From: Pectinophora gossypiella
Taxonomy: Eukaryota > Arthropoda > Insecta > Lepidoptera > Gelechiidae
Assembly: GCF_024362695.1 (NCBI RefSeq)
Contig: NC_065408.1
Coordinates: 15,500,001 to 15,564,000, forward strand
Direction of reading: 5' to 3'
DNA: 64,000 bases
In this document: positions 52,480 through 64,000 of the stretch, piece after piece
Position numbering within the stretch: position 1 is the first letter of the stretch
How the letters are laid out: every line of letters starts with the position of its first letter
Notes under the pieces: model-generated
What the model was told of the DNA's origin: nothing
What the model saw: only the letters and a program-made list of their open reading frames with translations
Databases searched by the model: none
Program-made: the position numbers and the translations under genes

Positions 52480-52624
52480 GTGTGAAAATGAATGAAAATT
52501 TTTGTATTTTTTTAATTATTTTCAGTTCCATACTGTTGCGACGGGAAATTTCACTTGATATTAACTCAGAATCTTGGTCTGAATCGTCCCCCAAAGTTTT
52601 CGTTACGATGTCACTAACACCGTG
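52480..52624. mobile_element. MITE-F, one arm
   Basis: TTCACTTGATATTAACTCAG, GAATCGTCCCCCAAAGTTTT and CGTTACGATGTCACTAACAC are the right arm of MITE-F. The ORF from 52482 is partly built on it. Confidence 0.7.
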
Positions 52625-53261
52625 TAATTTATCTGAGGATTGTAATAACAAGCATCGTTGTAAGTACGCGACTAATATTCTTCTGTGTCTGAGTTACGTC
52701 TGTCCGTCTGTCCCATTTGTATGTATTTGTATTTCACCACATCAAATTCACTTTGTAAAATTCACGATGTCTAACACTGAAGTTATATCTACACCACAAA
52801 CCGTTTTCGTAAATTTCAAGTCAGCACTTACCCGACATCTTACATCAATATTCAATTCAACATTTAGTTACTTATACAATAGTGACCGTCAAAATGACTG
52901 TTTTAACGAAAAATAAATATTATTTATTATATTTTCAGTGGATACTTGTGTTTGCAAAGTAAGTATCACTAGAATACATTCTTTTTTTTCAAGAAGACTC
53001 ACTTACTCCGTTCCGATGGTTTGTTATGTTACCTTCTAACTTGTAGACGAATTTCTGAAAAGACACAATTGTTTTTATTTAGACTCAATTTAGTTTTTTA
53101 TATAACTCTGAAGTTCGTTAATTCTTCTTCTCTCGTATAAGTTGTGAGGTGGAATACCAACTTTAAGAAGCAATTTTATTTCAATTTTTTTTTAATTTTT
53201 TGGGTTTTATATAAATGGGGTAGTCAGAGCTATTCGGGATATAGTATGAGCTTATTTTAGG

Positions 53262-53552
53262 AGGAGCTCGGTGGCGCAGCGGTAAACGCATTCGGTCTGC
53301 GATTGTTGAAGTTAAGCAACTTTCGCAAAGACCGGTCATAGGATGGATGACCACAAAAAAAGTTTTCATCTCGAGCTCCTCCGTGCTTCGGAAGGCACGT
53401 TAAGCCGTTGGTCCCGGCTGCATTAGCAGTCGTTAATAACCATAAATCCGCACTGGGCCCGCGTGATGGTTTAAGGCCCGATCTCCCTATCCATCCATAG
53501 GGAAGGCCCGAGCCCCAGCAGTGGGGACGTTAATAGGCTGATGATGATGAGC
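53262..53552 (+). mobile_element. SINE-C, full length
   Basis: tRNA-like head GAGGAGCTCGGTGGCGCAGC with GGTCTGCGATTGTTGAAG, body GTGCTTCGGAAGGCACGTTA and GGTTTAAGGCCCGATCTCCC, 3' end GTGGGGACGTTAATAGGCTG then GATGATGATGA. Confidence 0.85.
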
Positions 53553-53568
53553 TTATTTCCTATAGAAG

Positions 53569-53870
53569 CCGTGGTAGCCCAGTTGGTAGAACGCTTGCCT
53601 CTCACTTTGAGGTTCGAATCCAGCACAGACCTAAACCAATTATTGTCTAATTTGTTTTCGAATTCATGTTTGGATCATAAATGATTATCACGTGCTCAGC
53701 GGTGAAGCAAAACGTCGCAAGGAAACCCATATTCCCGAGAAATGCATTTACTGAGTTATGTGACCTAACTTGTATTGGGCTGGTTTTCCCTTCGCAGGTG
53801 GGAACGTCAGACAGGCTGTCGCTTCTGTTAAAACCCGGACCTGGACCGTGAGAAAAACAGGATAATGCTA
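53569..53870 (+). mobile_element. SINE-B copy just beyond the Rfx stop
   Basis: GAAGCCGTGGTAGCCCAGTT, TTGAGGTTCGAATCC, GCTCAGCGGTGAAGCAAAAC and GACAGGCTGTCGCTTCTGTT. It lies downstream of the Rfx coding end (on -), so it may be part of the Rfx 3' UTR. Confidence 0.85.
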
Positions 53871-53912
53871 GGGAGATGTTTTTTTTTCTCTATAGTCACC
53901 TGGTGGTGAAGT

Positions 53913-56900
53913 CTACCCGCAGCTGAGTTTGACCTTCTTGCAGTCCTGGGAGTCGTCGTCGTCCTCCTCGTCGTCGTCCCACTCCCACTCCGGGTCGTCC
54001 GGGTCCGCCTCGTCCTCGCGGGACGCGTCCTCCGGGATGTCTTCTTCGTCCTCCTGCATCATAAATAAGTATTGTAATATTACTTCTACATATCGTGAGG
54101 CGCTTTTTGTTATACAGAGTGTTAGTGACATCGTTACGAAAACTTTGAGGGATAATTGAAACCATCATTCTGAGTTGATATCAACTGGAATATTCCGTCG
54201 CAAAAGTATAGAACTGAAAATAATTACAAAAATACAAAAAAAATATATAATTTTCCGACAGAAAATTCGACTTGATATTAACTCGGAATCATGGTCTGAA
54301 TCACCCCCCTTAGTATTCTTTATGATGTCACTAACACCCTGAAGCAATAGTTATGAAGTAACATAAATAAAGGCAAAATCGCTTAACATGAATGCCGCTA
54401 AAGAGTAAGAGGGACGCGCGCTGACTCTGTTTCGCTCGCACTTGAGATTTTTTAATGGAATGTCCGGAGTGAGCTTCGGCTTAACACTATTTACCTTGGT
54501 GTTAAGCAGCGATGTGGTCTATGGTAGAGCACACAAACTCAAATAGCCGCAAACTAGCCGTAACTCAAATAGTGAATACCTATTCAATCTTGCCTACAAA
54601 ATCCCCCAAATACACACAATCGCAGCTCCATTATGTACTCGCCTACGGCTCGGCCTGAAAGGGCTTGACTGCGACAAACACAGCTCAGTTGTATCACAAT
54701 ATACGTAATGTAATGTAGTATTAGTTATTAATTGATTAGTGTGGACCCGTGGTGGCCCAGTTTTTAGAACCTTTGACTCTCACTTCGAGATTGCAGGTTC
54801 GAATTCTAGGCCTAAACCAATGATTTTCGAATTCATATTTGGATCATAAATTATTGTCACGTGGTCAGCGGTGACGGAAAACATCGTGAGGAAAGTCACA
54901 TTCCCGGGAAATGTATTTTGGAGGTATGTGTCCTAACCTATATGGGGCTGGCTTTCACGGGTTGGAAGATCAGATAGGCAGTCGCTTCTGTGAAAAACCG
55001 GACCTGTCAAATTTTCAGGTTAGGTAAGCGGACCCTGTGAAAACTGGGATAATGCCAGCATTATCGCAATTGATTAGTGTGTCGCAGTACCTGCGGCCGC
55101 TGCATGACGGCGATGGGCGGGCTGGCGCTGTGCGCGGCCACGCGGCGCTCGATCACGTACGACACGTACTCGTCGTACAGCAGACGGATCAGGTGGAACG
55201 ACCCGAACGACGCCGCAGACCTGCAACGGGGACCACCGTTCGAAATACATATCGTCACTGGAAAGGCAAAATAGGCTAGTTTCCAACTAGTCAAATCAGT
55301 TACTTTTTACTAAACGTCAAAACACAAAATTACTACGGAATTTGTATGAAATAGCACAGTGTGACGTCATAGAAAAACGTGATAAAATGTCGGCCTTATT
55401 ATTACGTTTTTCTTGATTAAAACTCATAAATTAAACTGAAAAAGAAAATTATTTTCGTTAATTCTAGATCTGTCTTTATTTAGTAATCAGAATTTCATAA
55501 TTTATCTCGAGCCTAGTACACGACCCAATTACTTAATTAAGCGCCAAAATATCCTAAAATAGCAATCCATGTGATAATATGTTATTGCTAGACATAGAAA
55601 ACGATAAACAATGTAATCTTACGTTGACGTCATCAAAATTAGATAAATGGGTAAGAAGGTATGATAAAACAACGAAAAAATAATTTAAATGGCATTTTGG
55701 CGCTTACGTAATTTTGTCTTTTCAGTGACGATATTATATAGAGGGTATAAGTGACATCGTAACGAAAACTTTGAGGGATGATTCAGGCCATGACGGAAAA
55801 TTCCATTTGATATTAAGTTAGAATCAAGGTCCGTGCTTCGGAAGCTGTTGGTCCCGGTTACTACTTACTGATGTAAGTAAGTAACCGTTACATGAGCTAT
55901 GTCAGACTCAATAATAACCCTGGGTTGATGGGGTTGGTAATCCACCTCACAACCCACACGATAGAAGAAGATGGTCTGAATCATCCTCATCAGTATTCGT
56001 TACGATGTCACTAACAGCCTGTATAGCAGACCTACTGACTGATGTTCTGCCAGAAGGAGCGTCGGGGGGTGAAAATGATGCAGAAAAGTGTACCAGTACC
56101 TGAGCGTGAGCTCCCGGATGACGAGCGAGGAGTAGAAGGACCAGTGCAGCAGCAGGCGGCGCGCGCGCTGCGTGTAGTCGTGCGCGCGCTCGTGCGCCGC
56201 CAGCGCGCCGCGCACGCAGCCCTCCAGCCACGCCGCCCACTGCTCCAGCGACGCGCCGCGCCCCAGCGTCGCCTGCACAGACGGCCACACGGGCGCGATA
56301 TTTCATTCCTCACATATTTAACAAATAATAATTCCGTTAAAGATACCGATACCTTTAAGACGACGATATGCAACTACCAACACGGCACCGTTGAATCATT
56401 TTTCCCTAATCACACAACAACTTGTGGCGAGCGGGATACTATGCTCTGTACGATACCTCGAAACATTTTTGGCGGCTAAACCCTCTCCAACAAAAAACAT
56501 AAATAGGCGAGAATCATTCTGTGTTGTTGTGTTGTTGTAATTGCAAGTTGTTATTGTGTAATTGACAGCCGTTTTTCCTCCGAACATTACATAAAAAAGA
56601 CAAAAAAAAGCAATACAATGACATTAGAAATCATTCATACCTTAAAATCAGCTTCAAGTCTGTGCGCGGTGGCGGCGCTGGTGCAAGAACAGGCCCAGGC
56701 GGCTTGTTCCCGCACCACGCGGAAATCCACGCGGTTCAGATCCGCCAACATCTGGGAACACACAACTATTTGTATGATACTCCTGTATCGTATACGGGGA
56801 TTTTTATCGCCCTTAATACTCCAAAGCGACCAACCTATCGCAAAAATGTCCGACGTAAATATTTTTGTAGTGGACCAGCTAGTTCCGCCCATATGCAACA

Positions 56901-59900
56901 GATGGCGTTAACAGATGGCCTAGAACGCGCTAACGAAGTTCGACGCATAATACGATTTCCATCGTACCACTGTGGGATCGTCGCGTCGATCCCTAGTCAC
57001 ACTACAACTTGTGGCTCGCGGGGTACTTCAAAAAATAATAATAATAAAAAAGTTTGTTCAGGTAAAATCTACGACACACATCACTTACACCACAACTTGG
57101 CGGCAGCACACCCTCGCCGCCAAACATTAAAATCACCATACATTTACCCCTAAGGCCACGACCTTACAGGAGGTTGCTTGAAAGGGTATGAAAAATTTCA
57201 AGCCTACTTTTTGGTAGGACTGTAACAACCCCCGTGGGGGTTTCAACGTCCTTCCTATTTAATTTTGTTAGGCTTTTATCATTTCGGGTGTTTTATTAGT
57301 TTTATTACACACGTTGGAACACTTTCCTTGATATCGTAGGAAAACTCAACTAAGGAACTATTTCTATAAACAAGTTACCTGTTGTATCTGATGATGGTTG
57401 GTAAGCACGGCCCTAGCGGCCTGCGCCAGGTGGTTGAGCGAGGTGTACCGCCTCAGGGCTGCTGCGAGGGCTGCGGCGGCGGAGGCCTGCGCGCGGGCCG
57501 CGGCCGCCGGGGCTCCGCCGGCGCCTGCTGCCAGCGCAGACTCCAGGCTCTTGGCGAAATTGCGGATTGCCTGAGAGGGAAATAATGTATAATGGATCCG
57601 TATTGGCAATCATATTATTTTCAGATTAACGCGCACATAGATTTTAAAATGGGTTCCAGTACACAGCACACTTGATGTTAAGCTGTACATATACTTTAAC
57701 CTATAGCGACGTCTCACGCGGATTTGTCGATCTAGTGAAAGTAACGATGTAATATAAAGCAAGACATCCCGACCCTGCGCTCACATAGACACTAAGACAC
57801 GGAGCAGCGCGCTGTCACCGCCGCTAACGCCATACCTTGACCAACCTGCTACCCTTACCTGAGTCAGCTGCGGCGGTATGGGCCGCAGCACATCGGGCAG
57901 CAGCAGCTCCACGGCCTTCTGGTACAGCTCGAGCTCCGCCTTCCTCAGCCAGTCGGCCACCTCCTTACGGGCCGTCAGCTTGCACAGCTCGCGGCGACAC
58001 AGCTCGGGCGGCGGGCGGCGCCAGAAGGCGCGGCGGGTGCGCTCGACCCCAGCCGTGTCGAGCGCCGCCACGGCTTCTAGGAATTCTACGCCGTGTTCGC
58101 TACGGAGAAAATTGTTGGTATTACTAAAATGCAATAACGCGCATCTACCTGACACATTCACATTCATTCATTCATTCTTTCTGTCGCATTTACCTGTGAG
58201 TTTCCATAGCAACGCCCGGGACGAATTTGACGCTCTAGTGAACACAGTGACCAGAATAAGAAATCCTGACGCTGTGTTCACTCCAACCACACAGCACACC
58301 TCCACAGTTGGCTAGACTATTATAGATGGCGATACGGCTCACTACCTATCACGTTGGTCTAACAGAAAGGTCGGTGAGTGATGGGTACTTAGTTCATCTG
58401 ATGACCGAAATTGGAATACAGTGAGCTCATGTTATGTTCATCCCGATCGGCGACAAACTCACCGGTGATGTCTCCTGAGCACCTGCAGAGCACTCCGAGG
58501 CACATCTTCGGGCATCTCATCGAGTTCTAACTCTGGTGGGTCGGGGGGCGTCACCGCGCCCAGGTACTGTCTGTGTGGGATGCTGCAAGGCGACGCGCCG
58601 CTTTGTTCTGGCTCGCGGTCGCGCGAATCCTAAGAAGCAAGTATGGATGGCATCATATTCTGAACCCTGCTTCTAAAATTGTTAACATTCTATATTTTTC
58701 TAGAGATAGAGAAAGAAACTCTTCTAACTTGTCTTTGCAATGCTTAAGAATATGGATTACGTCTAACCAAAATGTTTGTTGCAATCACAATCGCAGCGTA
58801 AACGATTGGGACTATAGATATTGGACTTTGCCTATAAGGTTCCAAAGATGTGATTACGTTGAATTAATGGTTCTGATTTCTATCATTAACAGATGTCTAA
58901 GCCGGGACCCACCTGGTGTTCACTGACTTCGGTCTTATCATTGGCGGGCTCGTGTGCGGGTCCGCCGTCGTGTCCCGCGGTGGGCTTGGCTCGTATACCG
59001 TAGTAGTGGTACTTGGAGTTGCCCCGCGTGCCCAGCCGCCGCGTCCGCAGCCCGATGAACACGGAGCGGATCAGCTTGCCGAACGAAGCCGCGTTCACCG
59101 GGTCCAAGCGATGTGTTGCGCAGTGACGCAGGTAGTGCGCGTAGAGGGTCGAGCGTGGGAGGGATACGCCTGGAGGAAACACAATTCCCGTTACCTATGA
59201 TTCAGATAACATTATTCTTATACAAGAATAGGCTAGTTTCTAACTAGTCAAATCAGTTACTTTTTACTAGACTGTAAATACTCGCCAGGTGAAATGGACA
59301 GGAGAAGGTAGCATGAGGAGAATGTGAATGTAGCATAATGTTGCGTAGTGTCTCGCTTACAATGGTGTTGTGTACCTTCAGCGGTCTCGTAGTTGTCGAG
59401 CAGCCACTGCACGGTGGCGGGCGGCATGCGAGGCGCGGCGCCAGGGGTCGCGGGGGACGCGGGGGTCTCCGCCTCGTCACCAGCCACCTGAGGGGACACT
59501 GCTTGTTAACATCGACTTAACATTATTCCAGTAGTGTCCTGACTGAACCTGGGACAGTCAGAATGTGTTTCTTTTTGTTAGACGAGTCACCACCGAATTC
59601 AGGACCTCAGGACCCTGCACTTTTACTTACTCTTGACAATGTCATTGGTGCCAACTCAGACAACCACTAATTTAATTTGACACGATTAAAAGTAGCTCCA
59701 TCTCTTTCTTGCACGTATTGTAAGTGAAAGACACTAGTTTAAGAGCTATCCAACTATAAGAGGTTTAGTGTCTGCCCAAATAGCAAAAAGGAGGGTTATA
59801 TGTTTTACCGCTATATACGTAAATATATGAGTGTATGCACGTCTGTTTCCACCTAACTCCTAAATTCCTATTCGGAAGAATTTCAGATAAATATTTTCTT

Positions 59901-62900
59901 GTTTCATACTTTTTAGAGCGCGAGTTTTCCGTAGTGAGTTTTTACTTTTTAAACTTCTATTTTTATTTTACTACATACGACTACTTATATAATTATTACG
60001 CTTAAACATATCTGATGGCAAGGCAGTAGGGTGACTCCCTGCCAACACCGGGTCACGTAGTAGCTACGGACCTCTCTAGGATGGTCTACTTCCCTTGCTC
60101 TAGGGTGACCAAAAACTCTTGGTCTATCAAACGCCTGTAGGTACCTTTGGTAAATATTCCGTCAAGTATAACTCGTTCCCAATTAAATGATATTTGGGGG
60201 AAAATAATGAGAAGGTATTCAAAAAGGGGACGGTAAAATCAGATAGTCATTTTAGGTATATAACGGTACTATTGGCACGAAAGTAACCTTTTAGTTGAAG
60301 GACAAGTCGTGGTCTAGTGCTTAGAGCGTTGAGCTCCTCACATGGGGGGGATTTATTATTTCGTAAATAAGGCCGTAAGCTCTCCTAATAAAGTAACAAA
60401 TCAAGCAACACTCACCACTACGCCGTAGGCGGTATATTCAGCGGAGGAGGCGCCGCCCCAGCTGTTGTCCGCTGACGTGGCCTCGGTGGAGGAGGTGGCG
60501 TTGCCGACTGTCGCCACGCCGTACACCGGGTACGAGCGCAGTGGGTCCCTGTTGGACAATACGCTAGATAACTCAGTCATAGAAAACAAATGCTAATCTA
60601 CAATCGCTTCCTTCTCAAACAGGGAGCGCCAGTTCGAACCCCGGCACCATTTTCTTTTGTTTGGTGTCATTTATTGTGCCGCAAATAGCATTAACTACTT
60701 CGCCGGACAGATGGAAAGCGCTATGGGCTCCGAAGCGAAACAAAATTTAAGACAACAGGCCCAAAAGTGCCCAGTTTGGCGCGCACCTCGGCTCCGGGCG
60801 TCGTCTGAGAGGATTGGTGGGCCGATAGCGTTGAATTAGGGAATCAACAACCACGCCGGCGGGGTCGGTATCGGGGTAATTTACTACTGTGCGTCATTCT
60901 TGCACTTATGAGTTATTAATTTATTTTATATGCAGTTTTCATTAACACAGTTGGCTCGACTATTATAGACGGCGATACGGCTTTCTATCTATCACGTTGG
61001 TCTAACAGAAAGGTGTGGGTGATGAGTTCATCTTGCGTTGGATGTACCTCTGACTACTCCATTGGGACCATTGACCTCGTATTACAAATAGACAAACCAT
61101 TTCTGTAAAAAAGTGTCCGTGGCGCATCTTGTCACAAGTGACGGTGTGTAAAGACACCTAACAACCGATATTGCACTTTATTTAAACAGCCAACATTTTA
61201 ATTTAAGGGAACGAACTTATGCTATCTACATAACTTAATGCAATACGTATTTACAACACGGTTCGGACGCTTTTTAAGAAAAACTCCTTAGCGAATATGA
61301 GTATGTTTATTTATAGCATGTCAATAGGATGTAGACATGAGCATATCTCGTTATGTCATTCTCGGAATCGCGAAAACGCCCCAAGTGTAGGTACGAACAA
61401 GGCAAGCAGGAACTGCGCAATTCGATCTGACGAAATACAAAAACAGGAAGGCGAAGGAAAACTTTCACAATCTAAAAATAAGCAAAAGCAAGAGGCTTGG
61501 AAATCCGTATACACAATAGGTTGTGACGTCAGTTGAGCTCAGCCTTTCCAACGGGAAGAAAGTTTTTAAAGGCGCGGAAGCCATATCGCAGCCGCCATTT
61601 TATGGAAGTGTTCCGCTAACGAGATCTATTGCGAAATATGCTTATTGTATGACCGAAATTTGTGTAGGGCTTCAAATGCATTAAAGAAAAAATATATAAT
61701 CTTTCTTCCTTGACTTGTGACGCTGTATAGTCTGTTAGATTTACACTCTCATCCCAGAACCCCAAAGGGGTAGGCAGAGATGCATAGTATTAGCTTTTGC
61801 CCGCGGCTTCGCTCGCGTGATATTCGGGGTAACGCGATTCCCCTTTATGTACCAAAATCTACCTTCCTACTACCTAACCTTGAAAACTACGAAAAGTCCC
61901 ATATAATGCGAAATGCAGCCAAGCCAGTAGACAATTTATAGTGAGTAGGCTAGTTTAGGAACTAACGACATTAGAAATTTATTAACTTAATTATAAAATA
62001 AAATATTAGAATGTTGGGTTTATTATAGCACATTTTCTGAGTTATTGTAACCTTAATAATTATTTACCACTAATAGCATTTACGCGTCCATCCGTTCTCT
62101 AGGATAAAAAAAAAATAAATAAAACTCACTAGGATAATTCAATTAATGAGAGGAGGCCTGTGCCCAGCAGTGGCACGTATATAGGCTATTTATGTTATGT
62201 TATGTTGTGTACTTCCCGCTTTGCCAATAAAAAAAACAAGCTGTTAATCATTTTACAGCTAAGCAAAGTTCAATCAAATGATTTGATAATTTAATTTAAT
62301 TTTGCTTGGCTGTCAAATACTTTAACACACGTTTACCGCTTGTTTGTTTGTTATTGGAAAGGTTTGTCTTTACATCCAATCCAGCAGAAGCTAAAAAACT
62401 GTATTATATACTTACATATGACCCTGGTGTCCTTGTCCATACAACTCCTGAGGCTCCACATACTGCACGTGGTAGTTGACACCATTGCCACCCTCACCTT
62501 AAAAAAAAAAAACAAAAAATAATTATTAAAAAAAAATTAAGAACTAGGTTAGCGTTAAAGATGGAACAAACACCAATTTTGTGTATGAAAATAGATGCGG
62601 TTAATTCATTATTTTGATCAAGGCTTATAATTAATGTTATAAACAATAGCACCTCAAAAAGCCCCAAAAATACGATGTAAATGATAAACCGTCAACAGAC
62701 TGCTGTAAATAGTTTACCGCCAAATCAATACTAGGAAAAACATTTCGTACGCATTAAAACGATTCCATTAAAAAAAATATAGAATATAAAATCTATTCTG
62801 AAAATACCAAATATAATTAATACATTGCGATATTAAAACAACTATATACTAAAAAAAAATAAAAATAAATAAAATATATATTTATTTGCATCAGCGATTA

Positions 62901-63520
62901 CATTATTGTAGGTGCAGGTGTCCCCTGTTAAGTTAATATAAACCTGTGTTAGGAGACACCGCTCTTCTTACTTAGACATGTACAGTTATAACTACTAACA
63001 AACAATACTTCCTGAAAAAGTATATGTAGCAACATTTTATTTATATAATATTAAATTCATATTTCTTTAGTACATATTTAATTATTTATCACATTTTAAT
63101 TATTAATTTAATAACTTGATCCCAAAAAACAATTTACAAAACAATATTAAAACAACTATATACTAACAAACAATACTTCCTGAAAAAGTATTTATGGCAG
63201 CAAATATATATTTTTTTTCAATAAATTAAATTCCTATCTCTTTAATAAATATTGATTAATTTAACACATTTTAATTAATAATTTAATAACTTAAACCCGA
63301 ACAAACCGAAGAACAATGAACACCTCAAAGGAACGGAACGAGCTAACCGCTTCACTTCGGGCAGTGTGTAATTGTCTTATGAAACCTTGAGCCCGGGGAG
63401 GCACTCACATGGATAGTAGGACCGGTAGCGAGGCACCTCCATGTCGCTGGAGGTCTCCCAGGCAACTTGTCTCAGGACCACAACTTCCCAGAACATCTCA
63501 TCACCCGTCCCGCTCTAACA
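53913..63520 (-). CDS. Rfx: RFX-family winged-helix transcription factor
   Basis: Exons on -, 5' to 3': about 63520-63409, 62497-62416, 60548-60416, 59487-59376, 59169-58913, 58629-58463, 58099-57859, 57570-57379, 56751-56641, 56272-56100, 55220-55091, 54053-53913; all borders GT/AG and all phases agree. From MEVPRYRSYYP the product is about 590 residues. The RFX DNA-binding domain (about 108-183) reads TVQWLLDNYETAEG, SLPRSTLYAHYLRH, DPVNAASFGKLIRSVF, TRRLGTRGNSKYHYYGIR. Then come domain B (LLLPDVLRPIPPQLTQAIRN), domain C (YTSLNHLAQAARAVL) and the dimerisation region (MLADLNRVDF, LEQWAAWLEG, RSAASFGSFHLIRLLYDEY). It ends in a 46-residue tail that is mostly Asp/Glu, then KKVKLSCG and a TAG. 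RFX1/2/3-type factors bind X-box promoters; in insects Rfx drives ciliary genes in sensory neurons. It is shorter than human RFX3. The start is unresolved: the 63409-63520 exon has no clear acceptor, so upstream exons may lie beyond the window. Confidence 0.93.
54115..54341. mobile_element. MITE-F in the last Rfx intron
   Basis: Complete inverted-repeat copy: CAGAGTGTTAGTGACATCGT to ATGATGTCACTAACACCCTG, TA on the left flank. It starts 62 bp upstream (on -) of the last Rfx exon's acceptor. Confidence 0.8.
54744..55062 (+). mobile_element. SINE-B copy in the last Rfx intron
   Basis: GACCCGTGGTGGCCCAGTTT, GAGATTGCAGGTTCGAATTC, TCAGCGGTGACGGAAAACAT, then ATCAGATAGGCAGTCGCTTC and a GGATAATGCCAGC end. 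Confidence 0.8.
55285..55525 (+). repeat. MITE-K copy in Rfx
   Basis: CAACTAGTCAAATCAGTTAC, TTTTTACTAAACGTCAAAAC and GTGACGTCATAGAAAAACGT. The same AACTAGTCAAATCAGTTACT start recurs at 59240-59275, where the rest is missing. Confidence 0.75.
55741..56021. mobile_element. MITE-F split by a SINE-A fragment
   Basis: The left arm (55741 to about 55829) and right arm (about 55970-56021) belong to one MITE-F. Between them lies the 3' part of SINE-A on + (GGTCCCGGTTACTACTTACT to CAACCCACACGATAGAAGAA). The composite ends 78 bp before Rfx exon 10 sequence. Confidence 0.8.
56412..57030 (+). repeat. Two MITE-M pieces in Rfx introns
   Basis: 56412-56480 has ACAACTTGTGGCGAGCGGGA and GATACCTCGAAACATTTTTG. 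56866-57030 has AGTTCCGCCCATATGCAACA, GGGATCGTCGCGTCGATCCC and TAGTCACACTACAACTTGTG, the uninterrupted form used to define the insertion site at 4918. Rfx exon 9 (56641-56751) lies between them. Confidence 0.65.
58312..58450 (-). repeat. MITE-N copy in Rfx
   Basis: GACTATTATAGATGGCGATA, ACGTTGGTCTAACAGAAAGG and TACTTAGTTCATC are the inverse of MITE-N. A second copy lies at 60955-61050 with the same order of blocks. Confidence 0.65.
60662..60838 (-). mobile_element. SINE-E copy in Rfx
   Basis: GTGCCGCAAATAGCATTAAC, TACTTCGCCGGACAGATGGA, AGCGC, then CTCGGCTCCGGGCGTCGTCT and CCGATAGCG: the inverse of SINE-E, diverged. Confidence 0.75.
61100..62400. other. Rfx intron 2, mostly unique
   Basis: Contains a short TAGCTTTTGCCCGCGGCTTC fragment at 61795 (the 5' tag of the 34098 element) and a sense LINE-tail D fragment at 62150-62195. 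No exon-like frame is seen; the 79-codon frame at 61297-61536 has no domain. Confidence 0.5.
62993..63300. repeat. Diverged 168-bp tandem duplication
   Basis: AACAAACAATACTTCCTGAA occurs at about 62998 and 63166. Each is followed by AAAGTAT, an ATATTAAATT-like stretch and ATTTAATAACTT. A third partial start (AAAACAACTATATACTAA) precedes at about 62777. AT-rich, no coding. Confidence 0.65.
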
Positions 63521-63524
63521 ACTT

Positions 63525-64000
63525 CCTGCCCGTCCCATCACCCTGTCTCACTCTAACCTACAGGGTGGGCCAAACACCCCACCTGTTATCCCAATTGTGA
63601 AAGAGATGTAAGCGATATAATTGCAAACTTTCCCTTTGTACATTTATTGGCCGGTGTTATACCAGATTTGGGTACACAGGTTGTATTTTTTTATTTATTA
63701 GCAAAGTTGATTTTTTTTAAAATTAGGATATTTAATCAAATTTCTAACCAATTGTTTTACATTAACATTTACACATCAAAATAATTCATTTATTATTCTT
63801 ATTGACAAAATGAAACAGCTCAAAAAACGGGATTCTAAATAACATTTCGAGTTTAAATTTACTATTTTAGACTAGTTAGCAGGATATAATCAATACCTAT
63901 AAATAATAAATAGTAACTTTACATTGAAACCGTAATTGATTAACTATTAAATTGTTAATTCCGACAAAAAATAACAGGAAACACAATATAGGCCCCTGCG
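63525..64000. other. AT-rich end of the window
   Basis: No exon, repeat family or RNA gene recognised. If Rfx has further 5' exons, this would be intron. Confidence 0.5.

Noticed and set aside
52482..52916. 144-codon plus-strand frame
   Set aside because: Its first third is MITE-F inverted-repeat sequence and the rest has no domain.
53929..54159. Serine-rich plus-strand frame
   Set aside because: It is the antisense of the acidic Rfx tail, which explains the Ser runs.
55947..56479. Arg-rich frames around Rfx exon 10 on both strands
   Set aside because: Shadows of the GC-rich Rfx exon. The frame with LEQWAAWLEG is the real one.
58886..59200. Plus-strand frame at 58916-59200
   Set aside because: Antisense of the Rfx DNA-binding-domain exon, without domain of its own.

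Overview
The window is eukaryotic nuclear DNA from an insect, almost certainly a moth or butterfly (Lepidoptera). It is AT-rich, with introns full of short transposons and tRNA-derived SINEs of lepidopteran type, while the exons of two conserved genes are strikingly GC-rich. The species cannot be fixed from the sequence.

Three genes can be read with confidence. (1) A secreted two-immunoglobulin protein of the Beaten-path (Beat) family lies on + at 24025-24801, in a single exon. (2) Ifrd1 (interferon-related developmental regulator, IFRD family) lies on + at 26623-45096. Its nine coding exons join without a frame break into 429 residues. (3) Rfx (RFX1/2/3-type winged-helix transcription factor) lies on - from about 63520 down to 53913. 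Twelve exons join in frame into roughly 590 residues, and the 5' end is uncertain. Ifrd1 and Rfx converge tail to tail across about 8.8 kb. A possible fourth, unrecognised small gene on + is suggested by a GC-rich promoter-like stretch and first exon at 13.6-13.8 kb and a terminal exon with poly(A) signals at 17.9-18.05 kb, whose phases match.

Layout: 1-12 kb is a graveyard of nested transposons. Its centre is a 3.94 kb hAT-like insertion (4918-8857, 8-bp target duplication) containing a 2.09 kb foldback element and a decayed LINE reverse transcriptase. 12-24 kb holds the candidate small gene and several MITEs and SINEs. 24-26.6 kb holds the Beat gene and the Ifrd1 promoter. Ifrd1 intron 1 contains an internally deleted piggyBac element flanked by TTAA (27290-28864). 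Ifrd1 intron 2 (10.2 kb) contains a tandem array of eleven complete 134-bp units with no length change, inside a retroelement whose single-unit sister copy lies inverted nearby. 45-54 kb is mostly unique AT-rich DNA with a small GC-rich island at 48.0-48.6 kb. 54-64 kb is Rfx, its introns filled with SINEs and MITEs.

No CRISPR, bacterial operon, rRNA or convincing functional tRNA is present. The repeat families are labelled here by letters (SINE-A, B, C, E; LINE tail D; MITE-F to N) only to link copies inside the window. I see no clearly new biological system. The best leads are the 134-bp array, the mirrored foldback element, the candidate small gene with its duplicated last exon, and the intronless Beat gene.
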